From the NCBI GenBank assembly GCA_902781515.1, contig CACZJU010000002.1:62001-126000 (forward strand): a stretch of 64,000 nucleotides of DNA. The letters are read 5' to 3'. The DNA is from an uncultured Bacteroidales bacterium. GTDB taxonomy: Bacteria; Bacteroidota; Bacteroidia; Bacteroidales; Bacteroidaceae. Below, in pieces: positions 43,868-52,423 of the stretch. Under the pieces are notes generated by a model. That model was not told the origin of the DNA. It worked only from the letters and a program-made list of their open reading frames with translations, and did not search any database. Every line of letters begins with the position of its first letter. Position 1 is the stretch's first letter. The translations under genes were made by a program, and so were the position numbers.

Positions 43868-46456
43868 ATGAAACGTAACACCCTTTCCTCTCTTCTATTT
43901 TTCAGTTTTTCACTTCTCTTTTTTCATTTGCCTTTGAAGGCTCAGGTTCCTCTCCATTGGGTTGGGGGAACACCTCAAGAGAAACAGCCTGTTACTCTTG
44001 GCATACCCTTCGACAAGGGGGAGATGAAAGCCGAAGCAGCAGGCAGCATCACATGCAACGGAACAGCCCTGCCCACCGACTGCTGGCCTTTGGCATACTG
44101 GCCCGACGGCAGTGTGAAGTGGTTGGCAGCAGCAGCCGTAGTGCCTGCTGGTGGCAAGGAGCTCGCTTTTTCTAGAAATTCTAGTCCATCTAGTTCTACT
44201 AGTCCCACTAGTCCCACTAGTCATACTAGTCTTCTGGTGAGCACAGGTCCGCTGAAGGCTTATATCTCCAGCAAGGGAGAGGGTCTGATAGACAGTCTTG
44301 TGCTTAATGGCACGAAGGTGGCACAGCATGGGACTCTCGTCTGCACCACGCAGAACGAGCCTTATCAGGAAGGTGTCGGCAATTTGCAGTTCTCCAACTA
44401 TAAGAGTTCCATAGACACTGCCTACATAGAGCGTGAAGGACAAGTGCGAACAGTAGTCCGCATCAACGGTCATCACGCTGCCAACGGTCGCCAATGGTTG
44501 CCATTTACCGTTCGCCTGTATTTCTATCAAGGCAGCGAAGAGGTCAGGATGGTGCATTCCTTTGTATATGACGGCGACCAGAACAAGGATTTCATTCGTT
44601 CGCTGGGTGTTCGTTTCGAAGTGCCGATGCGCGAACAAACGTATAATCGCCACGTGGCATTTGCTACAGGACAAGGAGTGTGGGCAGAAAGTGTGCAGCC
44701 CCTAAGCGGACGTCGCATTCTTGACAACAACCCACAATGGGAACTTGATCAGGTGGCAGGCAAGCGCATACCTGAACCCACAGCCTTCGACGAGAAGGGA
44801 CAAGAGTTGCTTCACCATTGGGCAAAATGGAATTCCTTCCGTCTCAGTCAGCCCAACGACCAAGGTTTCAACATCAACAAACGTGCCAATCCCAATAACC
44901 CTTGGATAGGAACGCAAACTGGTCGTCGTGCTCTTGGATATGCTTTTGTGGGTGATGTCAGCGGTGGACTTGGCATTTCTGTCAAAGACTTCTGGCAGAG
45001 CTATCCTGCTTCGTTGCAGATTGACAATGCCACAAAGGAAATTGCTCTGCTGACCGCCTATCTGTGGAGCCCCGATGCTCCGGCAATGGACCTGCGCCAC
45101 TACGACAATGTTGCCCACGACCTCATCGCCTCGTACGAGGATGTTCAAGAGGGAATGTCCACTCCCTATGGTATTGCACGCACATCAACACTGACTCTCA
45201 TTCCCACCAGCAACTACCCGGGCAAGGAGGCTGTGGCACAGACGGCACAACGCTTGAGCGAAGACACTCCCCTATTGCCCACTCCCGAATATCTTCACAA
45301 GAAACACGCATTCGGCATCTGGTCGCTGCCCGATACCTCAACGCCCAAACGCAAGCAGGTAGAAGAACTGCTCGACAAGTATCTCGATTACTATCTGCGT
45401 CAGCAAGACCAGCACCACTGGTACGGATTCTGGCACTATGGCGATTTCATGCACCAGTACGACCCAGCCCGTCACGAGTGGAAATACGACGTAGGTGGCT
45501 TTGCTTGGGACAACACCGAACTGGGAAGCATCTCGTGGCTGTGGTATTCGTTCCTGCGAACAGGTCGTGCCGACCTCTGGCGACTGGCAGTTGCAATGAC
45601 TCGCCACACCTCAGAAGTGGATGTCTATCACATAGGCCCGATGGCAGGCTTGGGCTCTCGTCACAATGTATCGCACTGGGGCTGTGGAGCAAAGGAAGCA
45701 CGCATCAGTCAGGCTGCATGGAACCGTTTCCAGTATTACCTCACAGCCGACGAACGCTTGGGCGACCTTATGACCGATGTCAAGGATGCCGACCAGAAGC
45801 TCTACACCATCGACCCCATGCGACTGGCTCTGCCTCGCGAGAAATATCCCTGCACTGCTCCTGCCCGTCTGCGTGTAGGTCCCGACTGGCTGGCCTATGC
45901 CGGAAACTGGATGACAGAATACGAGCGCACGCGTAATATTATATATAGGAAGAAGATTGAGAGCGGCATGAAGAGTATATCGCGTTTGCCCAACGGCATA
46001 TTCACAGGTCCGGGCGTTCTGGGCTTCGACCCTGCAACGGGCATCCTCTCGTGGGAGGGCGACAAGAAGATGACCCACGCCGAACATCTGACAGCCATCA
46101 TGGGCGGTTTCGAGGTACAGCACGAACTCGACGAGATGCTGCCCAACAAAGCTTGGCAACGCACATGGCTCGATTACTGCCGCCGCTACCATCTCATGAC
46201 GAAGAACACCTTCCGCGTCAGTCGTCTGAAGGCATACGCTGCATGGAAACTCAACGACAAGCAACTTGCCGACGAAGCGTGGAAGGAGATGTGGACATAC
46301 AACAGCAAGATGCAGCACTACATCTTCGACATGCGTCACATCGAGGGCAGCGAAGTGCCTGAGCCACTCGACGAAAGTCCACTGACAACCACCAACGACT
46401 GCGCCCTGTGGAGCCTCGAAGCCATCTTTATGCAGGAAGTCATACCGGAAAATTGA
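43868..46456 (+). CDS. Exo-rhamnogalacturonan lyase family protein (PL26/PcRGLX-like)
   Basis: The 862-residue protein has a signal peptide (MKRNTLSSLLFFSFSLLFFH to LKAQ). The N-terminal beta domain (VPLHWVGGTPQEKQPVTLGI PF; CWPLAYWPDGSVKWLAA) and central parts (SYEDVQEGMSTPYGIARTST; YGFWHYGDFMHQYDP; WAWDNTELGS-like) match the PcRGLX-type family. Those enzymes cleave rhamnogalacturonan I from chain ends by beta-elimination. The product would feed the GH105 encoded on the opposite strand. Residues about 99-117 (SRNSSPSSSTSPTSPTSHTS) are encoded by tandem nine-base CTAGTCCCA-like repeats (44172-44232). A near-consensus -7 box (TATCTTCG) is close to 43840. Confidence 0.82.
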   Translation: MKRNTLSSLLFFSFSLLFFHLPLKAQVPLHWVGGTPQEKQPVTLGIPFDKGEMKAEAAGSITCNGTALPTDCWPLAYWPDGSVKWLAAAAVVPAGGKELAFSRNSSPSSSTSPTSPTSHTSLLVSTGPLKAYISSKGEGLIDSLVLNGTKVAQHGTLVCTTQNEPYQEGVGNLQFSNYKSSIDTAYIEREGQVRTVVRINGHHAANGRQWLPFTVRLYFYQGSEEVRMVHSFVYDGDQNKDFIRSLGVRFEVPMREQTYNRHVAFATGQGVWAESVQPLSGRRILDNNPQWELDQVAGKRIPEPTAFDEKGQELLHHWAKWNSFRLSQPNDQGFNINKRANPNNPWIGTQTGRRALGYAFVGDVSGGLGISVKDFWQSYPASLQIDNATKEIALLTAYLWSPDAPAMDLRHYDNVAHDLIASYEDVQEGMSTPYGIARTSTLTLIPTSNYPGKEAVAQTAQRLSEDTPLLPTPEYLHKKHAFGIWSLPDTSTPKRKQVEELLDKYLDYYLRQQDQHHWYGFWHYGDFMHQYDPARHEWKYDVGGFAWDNTELGSISWLWYSFLRTGRADLWRLAVAMTRHTSEVDVYHIGPMAGLGSRHNVSHWGCGAKEARISQAAWNRFQYYLTADERLGDLMTDVKDADQKLYTIDPMRLALPREKYPCTAPARLRVGPDWLAYAGNWMTEYERTRNIIYRKKIESGMKSISRLPNGIFTGPGVLGFDPATGILSWEGDKKMTHAEHLTAIMGGFEVQHELDEMLPNKAWQRTWLDYCRRYHLMTKNTFRVSRLKAYAAWKLNDKQLADEAWKEMWTYNSKMQHYIFDMRHIEGSEVPEPLDESPLTTTNDCALWSLEAIFMQEVIPEN
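44172..44232 (+). repeat. Tandem nine-base repeat rich in CTAG inside the PL26-like gene
   Basis: TCTAGAAATTCTAGTCCATC continues as repeated ACTAGTCCC / ACTAGTCAT units. CTAG appears eight times, mostly every nine bases, encoding a Ser/Thr/Pro linker. The period keeps the frame. Confidence 0.85.
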
Positions 46457-46591
46457 TTTATATCAAGAAACTACACACTTCGCGCTAAAATGTGCAACAT
46501 TTCTTCACACAAATTAACACAAAGTATATACCTTTGCGTCGATTTAACAATGACAATCGCAAATTCGTTTGCATTTAAACCTAAAAATGTT

Positions 46592-48052
46592 ATGAAAAAA
46601 GTATTATTGTTAAGTGCACTTTTCGCATTCAACTTTTCACTTTTAACAACTGTCAAGGCCGGAGGTCTGGTGACAAACTCCAACCAGAACGTTTCGTTCC
46701 TGCGCCAGATGAGTCAGGATGCCATCATCGACATCACCGGCATCTACCTCAACCCTGCAGGTACAGCATTCCTGAAGGACGGCTGGCACATCTCTGCCAA
46801 CTGGCAGTTTGCCACACAGAGTCGTGACATCACCACCACATTCCCTCTGTTTGCTCAGAACCTTGACAACAGCGCAACCACTCATAAGTTCGAGGGTAAT
46901 GCCTTAGCACCCGTAATTCCATCTCTTCACGTCAGCTACAACAAAGACAAGTGGAGCGTAAACGGAAGCATATCGCTGGGTGGCGGTGGCGGTAAGTGCG
47001 AGTTCGACCAAGGTTTGGGTTCTTTCGAGGCTCTGTATTCTGGTACTATATATAAAACAATATACCAAAATATAGCCACAAATATTGCAACAACAAATCC
47101 CACATGGTCTCCAGCCCAAATTGAAAGCGCTGCGGATGCACAAATGACAGCCGTCTATCAAGGCTACACGATGGATAGCTATATGAAGGGACGCCAGTAC
47201 TACTTTGGATTGTCTGTCGGAGGAACATACAAGTTCAAGGACAATCTAGCTGGTTTCGTTGGTCTGCGTGCTGTATATGCCACATGTAACTACAATGGCT
47301 ACGTTCAAGATGTAAGCTACTATATGGCTACAGCTCCTGGGACACCGATATCTGCCAACAGCGACCTTACATTGAACTGCGACCAGACTGGTTTTGGTGT
47401 TACCCCTATCCTTGGCATCGACTACAAGATTAACAAGCACTGGAACGTAGCCGCTCGCTTCGAGGCTGAAACCAAGCTGCGTTTGAAGAACAAGTCTGAA
47501 ATGAATAATTTCGCCCTTGCACAAGTTGCAGCAGGTAATGCTACATTAGCACAATTCCAAGATGGAAGCAAGGTGGCTGCCAACATTCCAGCCATCCTCA
47601 GTGCAGGTGCTCAGTACAGCCCCATCGAGAAGGTTCGCATCATGGCTGGCTGGCACTACTACTTCGACAAGGCTGCCAAGCAGTACAACAGCAAGCAGAA
47701 ACTCATCGACAAAAACACTCAGGAGTTCTCTGCCGGTGTAGAATGGGATTGCTGCAAGTGGCTCACAGTCAGCGGTTCATGGCAGAACACCCGCTATGAT
47801 CTGTCCGACGAGTACATGAACGACCTGTCCTTCAACCTCTCCAACAATATGATGGGCCTTGGTGTACGTATCCACGCCAGCAAGAAGGTTGACGTTGATG
47901 CAGGCTACATGCACACATTCTACAAGGATAAAAATGTTTTAACCAACGTATCTGCTCCATCTTTAACTGACCCAAATAGGACTATACCCAAGATTGACTT
48001 CTACGAGCGTTCCAACGATGTATTCGGCATTGGCGTAAACATCAACTTATAA
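46592..48052 (+). CDS. Outer-membrane protein of the OmpP1/FadL/TodX type
   Basis: The 486-residue protein has a signal peptide (MKKVLLLSALFAFNFSLLTT to VKA). The mature start GGLVTNSNQNVSFLRQMSQD AIIDITGIYLNPAGTAFL is the FadL-like N-terminal plug region with the N-P-A motif. Many amphipathic strands follow (WHISANWQFATQ; SVNGSISLGGGGGK; RQYYFGLSVGGTYKF), and the ending FGIGVNINL has a terminal hydrophobic residue. It is probably a channel for hydrophobic compounds. The start is fixed by the -7 box TACCTTTG at 46530-46537 and the signal peptide. The GH5 gene follows after four bases. Confidence 0.85.
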   Translation: MKKVLLLSALFAFNFSLLTTVKAGGLVTNSNQNVSFLRQMSQDAIIDITGIYLNPAGTAFLKDGWHISANWQFATQSRDITTTFPLFAQNLDNSATTHKFEGNALAPVIPSLHVSYNKDKWSVNGSISLGGGGGKCEFDQGLGSFEALYSGTIYKTIYQNIATNIATTNPTWSPAQIESAADAQMTAVYQGYTMDSYMKGRQYYFGLSVGGTYKFKDNLAGFVGLRAVYATCNYNGYVQDVSYYMATAPGTPISANSDLTLNCDQTGFGVTPILGIDYKINKHWNVAARFEAETKLRLKNKSEMNNFALAQVAAGNATLAQFQDGSKVAANIPAILSAGAQYSPIEKVRIMAGWHYYFDKAAKQYNSKQKLIDKNTQEFSAGVEWDCCKWLTVSGSWQNTRYDLSDEYMNDLSFNLSNNMMGLGVRIHASKKVDVDAGYMHTFYKDKNVLTNVSAPSLTDPNRTIPKIDFYERSNDVFGIGVNINL

Positions 48053-48056
48053 TATA

Positions 48057-49343
48057 ATGAGTAGGTTCCTACTCATCCTCATACTCGGCACTCTGTTGGT
48101 ATCATGCCATCGGAGTGCCGACTTCGTTTCCGTTAGGGACGGAGGCTTTTTCATTGGCGACGAGCCTTACACCTACGTTGGCACAAACATGTGGTATGCA
48201 CCCATTCTGGGCAGCGAGGGACAGGGAGGCAATCGCCAGCGACTCTGCATGGAGCTGGATTCGCTGTGCGCCCTTGGCATCAGAAACATACGCATCCTTG
48301 TAGGCGGCGAAGGCACATACTCCGACCTCCCCGACCACATTCGTCCCACTCTGCAGCCCCGTCCGGGTGAGTACAACGACACGCTGCTCGCAGGTCTCGA
48401 CTTCGTGATGGCAGAGATGGGCAAGCGCGACATGCGGGCCGTGCTCTATCTCCACAACGCCTGGCAATGGTCGGGCGGCTACGGAGCCTATCTCGATTGG
48501 GCAGGCATGGGGCATCCCGCTCCGGCTTCTTTGTGGAACGAATATACTGCCCACCACAGCCAGTTTGTGCGCTCCGATTCGGCACGAGCCCTCGCCCTTC
48601 GCCACACACGCTTCATCGTCTCGCGCACCAACACCATTACAGGCAAGGCCTATAAAGACGACCCTACGCTGATGGCTTGGGAGGTGTGCAACGAGCCACG
48701 GGCTTTCTCTCGCGACTCAGTCAGCAAGGAGGGACTTCTCAGTTGGATAAGCGAACAGTCGGAAGCCATAAAGGAGATTGACCCACACCATCTGGTGACC
48801 ACAGGCAGCGAAGGGCTCTATGGCTGTGAGGTGGACATCAATCTTTTCCGCTCCATTCACGCCCTGCCCACCATCGACTATCTCTGCTTCCACATCTGGC
48901 CTTACACTTGGGGTTGGACTGGTCGCTTCGTTTCACCCAACAGCGAGGCACGCCAGCAGCTCCCCCTCTCCACACTCTCCGACAGTCTTCCTGCTGCCAT
49001 CAGCAAGACCCAGTCGTACATCGACCTCCATCACAACATTGCCCAAGAACTTCGAAAGCCCCTCGTTCTGGAAGAGTTCGGCTACCCACGCGACAGTTTC
49101 GAGATAGCCACCGGCACCCCCACACGGGCTCGCGACCAGTATTTCCAATACATCCTGTCACAAGTCGGCAAAGGACGTAAAATCGCAGGCTGCAATTTCT
49201 GGGCTTGGGGAGGTATGGCACAGCCCGCTCACCCCATGTGGCAACCTTGGGACGCATACACCGGCGACCCGGCACAGGAAGAGCAAGGCCTCTACTCCGT
49301 CTTCCTCTCCGACCGCACCACCCTTTCCATCATCCGCAAATAA
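48057..49343 (+). CDS. GH5-type endo-beta-mannanase, lipoprotein
   Basis: The 428-residue protein has a lipoprotein signal (MSRFLLILILGTLLVSC, Cys 17). The clan A barrel shows FVSVRDGGFFIGDEPYTYVG, YVGTNMWYAPIL, MAWEVCNEPRAF near 205 (acid/base Glu), FHIWPYTWGW, and LVLEEFGYPRDSF near 334 (nucleophile Glu). Length and motifs fit GH5 subfamily 7 mannanases. It is probably anchored on the cell surface and cuts beta-mannan. It follows the porin gene by four bases; cotranscription is likely, but a functional link is not obvious. Confidence 0.88.
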   Translation: MSRFLLILILGTLLVSCHRSADFVSVRDGGFFIGDEPYTYVGTNMWYAPILGSEGQGGNRQRLCMELDSLCALGIRNIRILVGGEGTYSDLPDHIRPTLQPRPGEYNDTLLAGLDFVMAEMGKRDMRAVLYLHNAWQWSGGYGAYLDWAGMGHPAPASLWNEYTAHHSQFVRSDSARALALRHTRFIVSRTNTITGKAYKDDPTLMAWEVCNEPRAFSRDSVSKEGLLSWISEQSEAIKEIDPHHLVTTGSEGLYGCEVDINLFRSIHALPTIDYLCFHIWPYTWGWTGRFVSPNSEARQQLPLSTLSDSLPAAISKTQSYIDLHHNIAQELRKPLVLEEFGYPRDSFEIATGTPTRARDQYFQYILSQVGKGRKIAGCNFWAWGGMAQPAHPMWQPWDAYTGDPAQEEQGLYSVFLSDRTTLSIIRK

Positions 49344-49350
49344 CAACATC

Positions 49351-49476
49351 ATGAAAAAACTCCTCACGTTAATACTCATTGCCCTTGTGCTAAGCGCATG
49401 CAACGAGAAGAAAACAGCCACTGAAGTACTCATTGAAACCTCGATGGGCAACATCCGCCGCGTCACCGTCCTCTAA
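49351..49476 (+). pseudogene. N-terminal remnant of a lipoprotein peptidyl-prolyl isomerase
   Basis: ATG 49351 to TAA 49474-49476 encodes 41 residues: MKKLLTLILIALVLSACNEK, KTATEVLIETSMGNIRR and VTVL. The lipobox (LSAC) followed by EVLIETSMGNIR is the start of cyclophilin-type isomerases of Bacteroidetes, whose next residues form the barrel. The frame ends almost at once, and the following 28 bases lead straight into the DUF4932 gene. The rest of the isomerase was probably deleted. It could instead be expressed as a tiny lipoprotein. Confidence 0.6.
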
Positions 49477-49504
49477 CGAAGAAACAAATAAGAATAAGAA
49501 CGAT

Positions 49505-50590
49505 ATGAAGAGAATCATCCTGTTAATCATAGTCGTTGTAGCTGTGGCAATGAGCACGACGGCAGCAATAAAAGTGGAAGTTAGCGAGACAGTAGAGCTA
49601 ATGGGGATACTTGCGCATACAGCCGATTACTCAGCATATAACGCGAACCTTGCCGGAGAGTACTCAAAGGACATCGACGCATGGTTTGCCCCATACAAGC
49701 AGCACAAGGCCGTAGTCCTCAGTCAGGACATCCGCGAGAAGTATGGCATCGGCTACGAAAGGGTATCGAATATGGCTATACACCTCGACATCGAAAAGGG
49801 CAAACTGAAGCTTATAGGCGAGCGCTCCGAACTGAACAACGGTTGGGAGAATGTTGACCTCGACGATTTTGTGGACAAATTGAACCAGTTCTACAAGGAC
49901 ACGCGCTTCCACGAGTTCTTCGAGCAGCACCGAGCCTTCTACGAAGAGGGAATCAAGAGCTACGAAACCGATGTCATGCCTTACTTCCACCCCGAATGGT
50001 ACGCCCGTTTCTACGGCACAGAGGCTACGGAGCAGTTCCGCATCGTCATCGGCTTCGCACACGGCGACACCAACAATGGAGTGAGTCGCCAACTGCAGGG
50101 ACAACCACGCGAGGTATTCTCCATCATGGGCTATGTTATCAATCCCAACACGGGCAAGCCACGCTGGGACGCAGCCATACTCATACACGAATTCAACCAC
50201 TCCTTCGTCAATCCCCTACTCGACAAAGCCGCCAACTCCGCTCTCATTGAGAAAGTCGGACAGAAGCTTTTCCAGTGGTCGCAGCCAGAGATGCAGAACC
50301 AAGCCTACAACGAATGGAGCATCGTCATCAACGAGAGCATCGTCCGTGCCGCCGTATTCATTTACATGAAAGACAACGGACTCATCAATAAAGGCACCCT
50401 GAATTTCCTGTTCTACGAAACATGGCGCAGAGGTTTCCGCTGGACGCCAGAGCTAATCGAAGCACTCCAGACCTACGCCAACAATCGCGACAAATACCCC
50501 ACGCTCAACGACTACTATCCTGAGATAGCCCGCTGCCTTGAGCAATACGTCATCACCGAATCCACCCGCCTCCAAAACGCCCTGAAATAA
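49505..50590 (+). CDS. DUF4932 family putative metalloprotease, secreted
   Basis: The 361-residue protein has a signal peptide (MKRIILLIIVVVAVAMSTTA). The domain shows a conserved start (VEVSETVELMGILAHTADYS) and the zinc-binding-like motif ILIHEFNHSFVNPLLD near 226-241 (HExxH as HEFNH). A second segment (NEWSIVINESIVRAAVFIYM) supplies a possible third ligand Glu, and the tail is helical. Peptidase activity is an inference from the motif. ATG 49505 is preferred to the upstream frame at 49433, which overlaps the isomerase remnant. The terminator-like sequence at 50595-50640 follows. Confidence 0.78.
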   Translation: MKRIILLIIVVVAVAMSTTAAIKVEVSETVELMGILAHTADYSAYNANLAGEYSKDIDAWFAPYKQHKAVVLSQDIREKYGIGYERVSNMAIHLDIEKGKLKLIGERSELNNGWENVDLDDFVDKLNQFYKDTRFHEFFEQHRAFYEEGIKSYETDVMPYFHPEWYARFYGTEATEQFRIVIGFAHGDTNNGVSRQLQGQPREVFSIMGYVINPNTGKPRWDAAILIHEFNHSFVNPLLDKAANSALIEKVGQKLFQWSQPEMQNQAYNEWSIVINESIVRAAVFIYMKDNGLINKGTLNFLFYETWRRGFRWTPELIEALQTYANNRDKYPTLNDYYPEIARCLEQYVITESTRLQNALK

Positions 50591-50594
50591 ACCC

Positions 50595-50661
50595 ATCGCC
50601 CAAACCAGAGAACATTTCGGGCGCTTTTGCTTTTGCTTCTAAAAATTAATATGTATCTTTG
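50595..50661 (+). promoter_or_regulatory. Terminator-promoter junction before the toxin-antitoxin pair
   Basis: CGCCC and GGGCG form a short stem around AAACCAGAGAACATTTC. The following TTTTGCTTTTG serves as T-tract and likely -33 element, and TATCTTTG (50654-50661) is the -7 box. The layout matches the module near 21721 and 52073. Confidence 0.65.
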
Positions 50662-50687
50662 TACCGTGAAAATAATCATTTGGCGTT

Positions 50688-50924
50688 ATGACTACTCTAG
50701 AACTGAATGCTGAGATGTTGCGTTCTATGAGCGTGATTGCTGAGGACGAGACGTTGCTAAGACGGGCTATTAAATACCTGCATAAGTTGATTTCTGAGAA
50801 GCAGGCTGACCCCACGGAACTTACCCGTGAGGAATTCTTCACACGTATTGAAGAAGCCAGGAAGCAGCCTGGCAAGCAATTTGCCAGCGTCGAGGAACTG
50901 GACCAATATATCCGCAATCTATGA
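50688..50924 (+). CDS. Antitoxin-like protein partner of the YoeB-type toxin
   Basis: The 78-residue protein (MTTLELNAEMLRSMSVIAED, ETLLRRAIKYLHKLISE) is predicted helical. Its C-terminal acidic tail (REEFFTRIEEARKQPGKQFA, SVEELDQYIRNL) would wrap the toxin. It overlaps the toxin gene by four bases (ATGA), the usual antitoxin-first order. I cannot place the DNA-binding part in a named family. The promoter box TATCTTTG lies 26 bases upstream. Confidence 0.8.
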   Translation: MTTLELNAEMLRSMSVIAEDETLLRRAIKYLHKLISEKQADPTELTREEFFTRIEEARKQPGKQFASVEELDQYIRNL

Positions 50925-51199
50925 GTCGTTATCGCGTAGAGATTAAGGAGCAAGCGCAGCACGACCTTAAAGCTCTCAGCAAGAATGAGCCAAAGGCATA
51001 TAAGAAAGCGCTCGCTTTGATAGCTGAGCTATACGACCATCCACAAAGCGGAACTGGAAAGCCAGAACAGCTTAAAGGTGGTGGAGGAACGTTGTGGAGC
51101 CGCCGTATTTCGCAAAAACACAGACTTGTATATGAGATTTTTGAAACAATAGTCCGCGTAGATGTACTCACGGCCTATGGCCATTATGGTGACAAATAA
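50921..51199 (+). CDS. YoeB/Txe-family RelE-type mRNA interferase toxin
   Basis: The 92-residue protein (MSRYRVEIKEQAQHDLKALS) has the YoeB hallmark GTGKPEQLKGGGGTLWSRRI SQKHRLVYEI, with basic residues and a C-terminal AYGHYGDK. The usual family end is ...CRYHY, so the His-Tyr catalytic region is present. Family members cut mRNA in the ribosome A-site. It overlaps its antitoxin gene and is a typical type II pair. Confidence 0.92.
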   Translation: MSRYRVEIKEQAQHDLKALSKNEPKAYKKALALIAELYDHPQSGTGKPEQLKGGGGTLWSRRISQKHRLVYEIFETIVRVDVLTAYGHYGDK

Positions 51200-51224
51200 T
51201 CTCATAAAACTATACTCAAACTCC

Positions 51225-51390
51225 TTTGCGAAATATCTATAGAAACATAGGCTACTCAATATAGTAACTTCGGCATTTCTTTATAGTAACTCCACCATTT
51301 CACTATAGAGACTTCAGCTATTCGCTACAAAACATTTTTACGCTTCCCTTTTCCTATTTAAAAATAAATTCGTAATTTTGCAGCGAACGG
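51225..51390 (+). repeat. Intergenic 22-base repeat array, copy C, with promoter
   Basis: After CTTTGCGAAATATCTATAG come about four units of 22 bases, beginning ATAGAAACAT, ATAGTAACTT, ATAGTAACTC and ATAGAGACTT. ACAAAACATTTTTACGC and AAATAAATTCGTAATTTTGC follow; the latter carries a -7-like TAATTTTG. It is related to copies A and B (22257-22420, 23041-23200). Confidence 0.75.
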
Positions 51391-51428
51391 AATAATAGGA
51401 ATGTGCTATGAATAGCGAAAAGAGGACC

Positions 51429-51551
51429 ATGATAGCTCGTATCTTCCGCAAAATGCAGGAAGACAAAAAAACAATACGAGCATATATCAAGGAACACGGA
51501 ACTTTAAATGGTTTTAGCAATGACTCAATTCAATTTGCTAAACCGATATGA
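51429..51551 (+). CDS. Small protein overlapping the DUF6169-like gene
   Basis: ATG 51429 to TGA 51549-51551 encodes 40 residues: MIARIFRKMQEDKKTIRAYI, KEHGTLNGFSNDSIQFAKPI. It resembles short Bacteroidales hypothetical proteins ending GF-D-I-FAKP (from memory, not checked). It overlaps the next gene by 44 bases in another frame, as the 22478/22611 pair does. Function unknown. Confidence 0.5.
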   Translation: MIARIFRKMQEDKKTIRAYIKEHGTLNGFSNDSIQFAKPI

Positions 51552-52008
51552 GTTTGACGACATAGAAAATGGGTATTCCTTCACAACAGATGACGGGAAT
51601 ACCTATTTTGTATATTTCATTGAATACCCTCTTATTGATACATTACCTGACGGAACGCTCTTTACGTTTAATATAGAACGTCTTGATGACAATAACCATA
51701 GAAACGGCTCAGAGCAAAAGGTCAGAAATACCATTTTACACATATTGGCTTCATTCTTCGAGAAACACGAACGAGCCATTCTCTCAGTTTGCGACATAAC
51801 CGATGGTCGTCAGAAAGTAAGAAAAAGGCTTTTTGACAAGTGGTACAACGATTTTGGAGCTACACTACTGGAAAAAAGAGAAGCACCAGTCATTGTTGAA
51901 GGCAATATTACCTACAGTATGCTATATTATAGAAGGGATAATATATATAAATCTCTTTTGGAAGATGGCTTCGATGAATTAGTTGCAGTTAATTTCTATA
52001 ACGAATAA
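51508..52008 (+). CDS. DUF6169-like protein
   Basis: The 166-residue protein (start ATG 51508, or 51520) reads RYEFDDIENGYSFTTDDGNT YFVYFIEYPL, and centrally ILSVCDITDGRQKVRKRLFD KWYND. The 'CD..DGRQ..R.RLF..W' block is what I associate with DUF6169 in Bacteroidetes. It has no signal peptide. It forms a cassette with the overlapping 40-residue gene, behind repeat copy C and before a terminator. Function unknown; a toxin-antitoxin-like arrangement is possible. Confidence 0.6.
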   Translation: MVLAMTQFNLLNRYEFDDIENGYSFTTDDGNTYFVYFIEYPLIDTLPDGTLFTFNIERLDDNNHRNGSEQKVRNTILHILASFFEKHERAILSVCDITDGRQKVRKRLFDKWYNDFGATLLEKREAPVIVEGNITYSMLYYRRDNIYKSLLEDGFDELVAVNFYNE

Positions 52009-52031
52009 ATAATCCCACCACCGCTTACACC

Positions 52032-52065
52032 AGCCTTTCCGTCCACAAAGCGGAGAGGCTTTTTC
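52032..52065 (+). terminator. Terminator after the DUF6169-like gene
   Basis: AGCCTTTCCG and CGGAGAGGCT form a stem around TCCACAAAG, followed by TTTTTC. Confidence 0.85.
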
Positions 52066-52072
52066 TTTGCGC

Positions 52073-52126
52073 CCGAAACATTTTGGGGCATTTGTTTTGA
52101 GCATATTAAATAAATATGTAAATTTG
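52073..52126 (+). promoter_or_regulatory. Terminator-promoter module driving the candidate ncRNA
   Basis: GCCCGAAACATTTTGGGGC can form a hairpin and runs into ATTTGTTTTGA. TTTG (52096-52099) and the -7 box TAAATTTG (52119-52126) are 19 bases apart, a textbook Bacteroidetes promoter with a start near 52132. Confidence 0.75.
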
Positions 52127-52129
52127 CAG

Positions 52130-52385
52130 CGGTATCAGGGGAGAAATCCCGAGCCGCAGATGCATTAGCTTATTATTTCGCACTTACCGAAAAGACGTAG
52201 GAAATCTATTTTGGAATAGTCGATTTAATAGCGAGGGAAAGGCCTGGAGAGGTATTTCCTGCTAACAAATATAGCTTTGCAACACGTATTGGCGTGGAGC
52301 ATTCTTATATGTTAGCAGGGGTTCCAAAATTCCTACGTCTGCCCCTTAGGTAAGTGCATAAGAATGGCCACGCCATTCTTTATGC
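52130..52385 (+). ncRNA. Candidate rod-shaped ncRNA
   Basis: No coding frame is seen, but nested complementary segments make a long rod: GCACTTACC (52180) with GGTAAGTGC (52349); AGACGTAGGAA (52193) with TTCCTACGTCT (52330); TTTTGGAA (52209) with TTCCAAAA (52322); CCTGCTAAC (52258) with GTTAGCAGG (52311). An asymmetric 5' bulge of about 40 bases (52217-52257) separates the inner stem. A small hairpin GCGG...CCGC (52129-52157) precedes it, and GCATAAGAATGG/CCATTCTTTATGC (52356-52385) follows. It has its own promoter. The long hairpin with a large bubble recalls 6S RNA architecture, but identity is unproven; it could be a leader for the 52424 operon. Confidence 0.55.
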
Positions 52386-52423
52386 CCTTCCTTGCCGCTG
52401 CTTAGACATTATAAACAACTAAA

